A stretch of DNA of 64,000 nucleotides from Takakia lepidozioides (taxonomy: Eukaryota > Streptophyta > Takakiopsida > Takakiales > Takakiaceae): positions 22,940,001 through 23,004,000 of the forward strand of contig CM060734.1 in assembly GCA_030704615.1 (NCBI GenBank), read 5' to 3'. The position numbers and the translations under genes were made by a program. This document shows, piece after piece, positions 58,569 to 64,000 of this stretch. How positions within the stretch are numbered: the stretch's first letter is position 1; every line of letters starts with the position of its first letter. The notes under the pieces were generated by a model, which did no database searches, had not been told where the DNA came from, and was given only the letters and a program-made list of their open reading frames with translations.

Positions 58569-59993
58569 TTAAACCCCCAATCTCAAGTCCTGCATCACGG
58601 ACTGTGCCATCTCATCCTTCCGGTAAGCCTTCCAGATCTTCCTTTGGAGCTCCATCTCGCCCTTGTACACCAACATGAGCTGTTGCTTTCTACTTAAAGC
58701 ATCAGCCACCACATTGTCTCGTCCCAGTTTGTACTGGATATGCACGTCAAACACTGCCAAAGTGTCTTGCCACCTAAGTTGTTTTGGGCACAACTTAGGC
58801 AATGTGGCAAAATACTTCACCGTGACATTGTCCGTGAACACCTTCACCGGGTTGGAACCAACATAGTGGCGCCAAAGCTCAAGGCAATGCACCACCACCT
58901 TCATTTCATTTTCGTGCGTAGGCCACCGTCGCTCCACTTCATTCAGTTTCTTACTTTCGTAAGCCACTGGACGTCCATCCTGCATGAGCACACCCCCGAT
59001 TGCGAAGTCCGACGCATCTGTATGAATTTCAAATGGACAGTCGAACTCCGGGATTTTCAAGACTAGAGCTTCTGCCATCTGCTGCTTTAACTCGGCAAAA
59101 GCTTGGCCACAAAAGGTGTTCCATACCCATACCTTGGACTTACACAAAAGGTCTGACAGCGGCCCCGCGATCTTGGCAAAATTTCTCACATACTTTCGGT
59201 AATAGGAGGCGAGTCCTAGGAAAGATCGCACTCCCGGGACCGAAGTCGGAGGTTCCCAGTCCAAGATCGCCCTCAACTTTCTGTCATCCATTTTGATTCC
59301 ATCCTGTGTAATCACATGCCCTAGGAACTCCACTTTTGTGACCCCGAATTCGCACTTTGAACCTTTGGCATACAGCTTTCCTTCCCGCAATTTCTGGAAC
59401 ACCCTTTTGAGGTGCTCTTCCTTTGATTTCGAGTACACCAAGATGTCGTCGATGTACACGATCACAAAGTCATCCAACCACTCCTGAAAGAGACAGTTCA
59501 TCAGGGTGCTAAAGGTTGCTGGCGTGTTGGTGAGCCCAAAAGGCATCACCAAAAATTTGTATGAACCATATCTTGTCCTACATGCCGTCTTTTCCTCATC
59601 TCCTTCCGCTATCCGGATCTGGTGGTAACCCGAATGTAAATCGATCCGGCTGAAATACTTTGCTTCTGCCAACCGATTGAAGAGGTCGTCGATCCTTGGC
59701 AAAGGGTACCGGTTTTTGATAGTCACCTTATTCAGAGCCCAATAATCGACACACATCCGCAGCGTCCCATCCTTCTTATCTGTGAATAGTACCGGGGCTC
59801 CATAAGGTGACTTACTCGGCCGGATGTACCCCTTTGCCATTAGATCCTTGAGCTGGGCCTTCGGCTCGACCAACTCTCTGTGGCTCAACCGGTAGGGTGC
59901 CTTGGCAGGCGGCTCTGATCCCGGTATCACCTCTATCTTGTGGTCAACTCCTCTTCGTGGTGGCAAGCCGTTTGGTAAATTCTCTGGCATCAC
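58569..59993 (-). CDS. D2 reverse transcriptase and RNase H
   Basis: A 474-residue uninterrupted frame, the best-preserved pol piece in the window. [66 protein letters not shown]; connection: [30 protein letters not shown]; RNase [65 protein letters not shown] and the RNase H Asp-Glu-Asp residues are present. Trp replaces Lys in the VDYxALN motif. It remains part of a defective element because protease and integrase are damaged. Confidence 0.9.
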   Translation of the reverse strand: MMPENLPNGLPPRRGVDHKIEVIPGSEPPAKAPYRLSHRELVEPKAQLKDLMAKGYIRPSKSPYGAPVLFTDKKDGTLRMCVDYWALNKVTIKNRYPLPRIDDLFNRLAEAKYFSRIDLHSGYHQIRIAEGDEEKTACRTRYGSYKFLVMPFGLTNTPATFSTLMNCLFQEWLDDFVIVYIDDILVYSKSKEEHLKRVFQKLREGKLYAKGSKCEFGVTKVEFLGHVITQDGIKMDDRKLRAILDWEPPTSVPGVRSFLGLASYYRKYVRNFAKIAGPLSDLLCKSKVWVWNTFCGQAFAELKQQMAEALVLKIPEFDCPFEIHTDASDFAIGGVLMQDGRPVAYESKKLNEVERRWPTHENEMKVVVHCLELWRHYVGSNPVKVFTDNVTVKYFATLPKLCPKQLRWQDTLAVFDVHIQYKLGRDNVVADALSRKQQLMLVYKGEMELQRKIWKAYRKDEMAQSVMQDLRLGV

Positions 59994-60149
59994 ATCCTGG
60001 TATTTCTCCAGGATCCCCTTGATCCAATCTGGGCTCGGCTCCCTATCGACTTCTCATTCCACTTGTCTCACGTAAAGCAAAAACTGAGGCCTGTGTGGCT
60101 CCTCCACGGCCCACTCCTTTGCTGTCAGCAGGTTTATTCGCCTTCCCAC

Positions 60150-60734
60150 TTAGTTGGGTGTTTTCAACACCCGTAAAACTTTGCCACCATTCCCACTCGG
60201 TAGCGTGACTATTCTCTTGCGGCCGTCTATGACCGCTCCGGATTTGCTCAAAAAGGTCATCCCCAAAATGAGATCCATTCCATCGATCTCGCAAATGGTG
60301 AAGTTCTCACGTCCCTCCCAACTCCCCAGCTGAAGAGGAACATCGAACGCCACCCTCGTCGCCCGTTGCGGTTCTTCCTTGGCAGAACGCACTTCAATAG
60401 AAGCCCCCACATCACTTGTCGGGAGGCCCAGCTTCCGTGCCATTGTCGGTGTCATGAAGGAGTGCAACGCTCTTGTGTCCACCAACAACGACGCGTTAGT
60501 TCCGGAAATTATCCCGCACACAAACATTAGTTGACTCCCTTTACGCAAAGCTCCCGTCTCCTGATACAACTCACAAGAGTAGTTTCCTACCTTGCAAGTC
60601 TTGGCGACCACTGCCTCCACCAAGCGGCTGATGGATTCTTCGCACAGCTCCGTGGTCGCTCGAGTCCTATTCAACTGTCGGGGTTTCAGGCACTTCTTGG
60701 CCATGCGCCCGGGCTCCCCGCAATTAAAGCACAC
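60150..60734 (-). pseudogene. D2 zinc knuckle and protease
   Basis: CFNCGEPGRMAKKC has Arg in place of the zinc-binding His, so the knuckle lacks one ligand. The protease active site reads LLVDTRALHSFM, where relatives have DTGASHSF; Gly to Arg should abolish activity. The C-terminal half MDLILGMTFLSKSGAVID is well conserved. Confidence 0.85.
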
Positions 60735-60899
60735 CCCATCAAAGGTCGACTTCTGTCCGCCATGAGCCGATGCACATGATTTTCCTTTCGGAACACCGGG
60801 TGCCGCCTTGATGTGCGAAGGACCTCCCTTTGATTTCCATGCGCCATTGTTGCCGCGTGGCCTATCCCACTTATTTTCCGGTCGGAAGGAGTCACCCTC

Positions 60900-61746
60900 T
60901 CACCGGACCTTCTTGTGGTTCAGCTCCGTACGGCCCTGTCTTTCGTCCCTAGGGACATCCGAGAAGCATTCAGCCCTTTCAATTGCCTCGTTCAAAGTCT
61001 TAGGTGGCTTCTCCTCCAACTTCCGCCTGGCCCACGGGGCCAGTCCCGCCACAAAGTTGAAGACCATTTCTGGTTCCGCCATATCCGTGATTTCGAGCAA
61101 CAACACATTAAAAGTCTGAACATATCCCCGAATGTCATCCGTTTGCTTCAAATTCCTCATCTTGTCACGGGTGAGCCAAGACGCGTTGAGGGGCACAAAT
61201 TGTCTTTTCATTCCGTGAACCCACTCCAGCTCAAGGTTTCTGGGTTTGGCCCTTGGTCATGAAGGCGCTTCTGCCACCATTGTTGAGCATAGCCCCTCAA
61301 ATAGGTGGGAGCCACTTCCACCCGATCCTCGTCACTCAACTTGGCCACCCGGAAGTAATGCTCCAGCTCCAAGAGCCAGGTGTTGAGTGCCTTCCGATTT
61401 CGGACGCCCTCGAAGGTGCCGGGTTCCATGGGCTTCACCTTAAACTTCGCCTTAGTGGAAGTGGCATCAGCCGCCCTCATCATGTCTTTCAACGTCCCGT
61501 CAAACTGCGCCAACAACCCTCCCAAAAGGCTGCTGGCATGGGAGGCATCTGTTGGTCTGGCGGAGCCTCTGGGAAGTCCTCGGGCTCCGACTCTCCAGAT
61601 TCCTCCCGTTCTTGAGCGGCCTCATTTTCTGAAGCATAGATCGTCTCTTCCATTTGCCGCTTTGGTGACACGTCGCCCCCACCGGGCTCACCAGGATCAT
61701 CGTCTTTCGGGCCATTCCGCTTTTGCTTTGTCTTGCCCGACCCCAT
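60900..61746 (-). pseudogene. D2 Gag
   Basis: ATG near 61,746 (MGSGKTKQKRNG). An acidic N-terminus, DATSTKAKFKVKPMEPGTF, VAKLSDEDRVEVAPTYLRG and PKTLNEAIERAECFSD follow in three frames broken near 61,520 and 61,210. Same architecture as D1. Confidence 0.82.
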
Positions 61747-61801
61747 GGTGAGGCCGATCTCAAGGACAATCGCGTACTGAACTCTAAGCTCTGATACCAA
61801 G

Positions 61802-62526
61802 TGTCGCGCACCTCACTTCGGTAAGCTCCCCTTCAAGTCATAGTTACTCGCTTTGATGCGCGCGCCTAACTCCCAAACTGGCCGTCGGGCCAACTCGGAG
61901 CCTTGGCTGCTCACCGGGGCATAACGGTCCCCCTCGTACTCCCACTCGACCCTCAACCTGTTGGGCTCAGTGGAAATTCCCTTTGGTAGATGGCAGTTTG
62001 GAACAGCTCCCCACACCTTGGTCGCTTTCCGGCTCGCACGCTTACTCACTAGTTTTTGGTCACCAACGGGCTTGCACCGTTCTCGGGGTTACTACTCCCT
62101 ATATATACTTCTGTATGTGTCTGCGGGGGTTCCACAAGTAGCCAAGTCCAAATCTGGTGCACCACCACTTAGACCCTCGATCGTCCCTATGGTGAGCCGT
62201 GGTGAGTCTTGGCCCACCCACCATGGCCCCAATGGACCATGGTGAGTCCCAAGACTCCCCACGACTCTCACCACAAGGCCTCAGCCTCATGGTGAGTCCT
62301 ATGCCACCCCCGCTACGACTCCCTACGCTACCACCACCCCTCGTGGAGTCCCCACCACCGCCACCCAAATTGCGGGGCTCCACCTAGTAAGCGCCATCGC
62401 CTCCTTGAGTGCCTTGGGCACTCAAGGGTGCTTCAGCCCCCTTTCCGATTTGTTGCCGCTGCCCCCACCACAGGGACAACCCCTCTTGTGTCCCGACCCC
62501 CCGCCCTCAAGGCAAAGGGCCACGAC
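61802..62526 (-). repeat. Partial chromovirus LTR (right, D2 5' LTR)
   Basis: About 725 bases matching the left part of 48530-50046, truncated after caaggcaaagggccacgac. Confidence 0.8.
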
Positions 62527-62563
62527 AAAGTAATAACCATCGAGCAACCCTGCCATTAGCTAC

Positions 62564-62612
62564 ACTACAGCAAATGGGGGGGTTTGCGACAGCAGCCACG
62601 CCCCCACGCCCC
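62564..62612 (+). mobile_element. Terminus-like sequence cactacagcaaatggggggg
   Basis: It resembles, read inward, the end cactacaggaaaagggggggg seen on the other strand at about 31,839, and the following tttgcgac recalls gcgacgcccgg words there. It is probably a DNA-transposon end cut by element C, whose LTR starts at 62613. Confidence 0.35.
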
Positions 62613-63576
62613 TGTTAGAGGACTGTCTGGGACTTAGACACTTATACGGGATCTGTAGGGTACCCTTAATTTTTGCACAGACTGAGATCAACAGGAGCCT
62701 TAGGGGTGACAGCAGCGCACTGTAGAAGGGGGTTACACAGTCCATCACAGCCAACACAGCCCGTCACAGTCGTCACAACCGACACAGCCAACACAGCCCG
62801 TCACAGTCGTCACAGCCGACACAGCCATCACAGCCAACACAGCCAAACACAGTCGCACGGCCAGTCACAGCCCGTCACAGTTTCACACAGCCAGTCACAT
62901 CTTGACACAGCTGTCACGACCATAGGGAACGGAGAGCAGGACAGGGAACGACTGTGGGGAACAACACCTGCAAATGGAAAATGTTAGTTCACGGACGACG
63001 GTTAGTGAGGGAAACGGTTAGAGCCACGGGTAGGAAGATAAAGGGAGAAGCAAGGACTGAGAAGGGGATTATTATTCTTGGAAGCACGTCAGGGGGAGGA
63101 CTTCTTGGTCATGGATGAGAGGGGATCGGGCGGAGAGCAAGAATGGAAGCAAGCATGGAGAGCACGGTAAGGAGGAGAGATGATTAGTAGATGCTTGTTA
63201 TATACAAAGCTGTAGTGATATTGTAAAGCAGATTAGAGACACAATGGCTTCGGCCTGATACCTGATAAATCATAATCTGATACTTATACGATACAATCAC
63301 ACTGTGTAGAGAGATCTGAGTGAAGCTGTGGAATGAATGGATGAGTTGAAGGAATCCGATAGATTGATGAAGCAAACTGATACTTAATTATCAATGGTAA
63401 GGTAGCTAACATGAATGTGGAAAGGGAAACAAATAGGAAACACCCCCATGATACACTAGCTGTAGGTCATGACTGATTGTTCTGAGCGGGCTGAGTACTT
63501 AGAGATTTCCAACTCTTCTATCTTGGAGTTTCCGCCTCGGATAGCGAAGGGATGGGTGAGTAAAAGCCGCGCGACA
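62613..63576 (+). repeat. Element C 5' LTR
   Basis: 964 bases, tgttagagga to gcgcgaca, of the A/B family but diverged. It contains a cacagcc minisatellite (62,735-62,915) and a splice-donor-like atgggtgagtaaaag at 63,553-63,567. Confidence 0.88.
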
Positions 63577-63582
63577 TTTGGC

Positions 63583-64000
63583 GACCATACTGGGGAACTG
63601 AGTCATGAACAACCAGATGTGACAGACATCTGGTGGGATCATGGTGGTTGGACCATTAAAGAATTTGAAGTGAATCAAATTCCCTGTGGAACGAAGGAAG
63701 AAAGATTGTCCAAACAATTCTTTCAAAGGTTCTTGGAATTGCCAGACGGTTGTAAAGAAAATATTCTTAAGCGAGTGCATGATGCTGATCCGGAATGGGG
63801 TCTGGAGAAAGGAGTGATAAAGATTTATCAGGTAGCCTGTAGAGGAAGAGCACGTTGGTTACCAACGTTGGTTTATGTGATAGCATTGCTATCCATTAAG
63901 CGAGTAGAGTTTGAAGGCTGGGAAGAAAGAAAAGTGAATGTTTATACTCATATGCATGAAGAGCTTGTACTGGTAAAGAATTGGATTCCAAAGGATATTT
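63583..64000 (+). CDS. Element C gag, N-terminal part (runs off the window)
   Basis: After the LTR and the primer-binding region tttggcgaccatactggg, one frame stays open to the window end: GELSHEQPDVTDIWWDHGGW, LSKQFFQRFLELPDGCKENI, GLEKGVIKIYQVACRGRARW, VYTHMHEELVLVKNWIPKDI. It matches the element A Gag N-terminal domain without that copy's frame breaks. No ATG precedes the frame inside the element. The in-LTR ATG next to the splice-donor-like site could supply a start if spliced. Partial. Confidence 0.75.

Larger units (their letters stand above)
48530..62526 (-). mobile_element. Tandem array of chromovirus (Ty3/gypsy) copies
   Basis: On the plus-strand axis: LTR 48530-50046, internal copy D1 50047-54066, partial LTR 54067-54662, gag fragment about 54663-55890, LTR 55891-57626, internal copy D2 57627-61801, partial LTR 61802-62526. 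All coding reads on the minus strand. Primer-binding sites complementary to initiator-Met tRNA (tggtatcagagc) occur at all three gag starts. Such LTR-internal-LTR-internal-LTR chains usually come from recombination between LTRs of related copies. Confidence 0.85.

Noticed and set aside
1-64000. tRNA or rRNA genes
   Set aside because: No cloverleaf-like or rRNA-like sequence was recognised. The only tRNA-related sequences are retrotransposon primer-binding sites.

Overview
The window looks like nuclear DNA of a large, repeat-rich streptophyte genome, most likely a charophyte alga such as Chara (inference). The reasons are a plant-type SEC14 gene with GT-AG introns, Ty3/gypsy elements including chromoviruses primed by initiator-Met tRNA, a LINE with a plant-style zf-RVT tail, and many foldback elements and minisatellites. 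Only two loci look like genes: a SEC14/CRAL-TRIO gene (about 8.0-9.6 kb) and a multi-exon gene (about 26.6-30.5 kb, perhaps starting near 23.3 or 24.5 kb). The second gene reads as a ParB-like domain followed by a permuted N6/N4 DNA-methyltransferase-like domain.

Layout. 0-7.5 kb: a decayed LINE on the minus strand, hairpins, and two foldback elements with long inverted arms and minisatellite cores. 7.6-10.5 kb: the SEC14 gene. 10.8-11.8 kb: a GC-rich array of about 119-bp units. 11.95-23.2 kb: a Ty3/gypsy-like retrotransposon that encodes, besides Gag, protease, RT, RNase H and integrase, a DNMT3/DRM-like cytosine-C5 methyltransferase between protease and RT and a PHD finger at the integrase C-terminus. 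A 2.6-kb internal inversion splits the methyltransferase and RNase H. 23.3-30.8 kb: the ParB/methyltransferase gene, whose introns hold about 22 copies of a 24-bp palindrome.

31.5-48.4 kb: a nested pair of related gypsy elements with an unusually long pol extension. Element A (33,304-43,748, minus strand, TSD cttac) sits inside element B (plus strand). 48.5-62.5 kb: a tandem array of chromovirus copies on the minus strand that share about 1.5-1.7-kb LTRs. 62.6 kb to the end: the 5' LTR and gag start of a third A/B-family copy (element C).

The exciting candidate is the methyltransferase + PHD retrotransposon, which carries a chromatin writer and a chromatin reader in one mobile element. It lies next to a second, unrelated methyltransferase-like host gene. 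A recurring decay signature, in-frame TAG where relatives have Gln (CAG to TAG, a CHG context), fits past non-CG DNA methylation of these elements.
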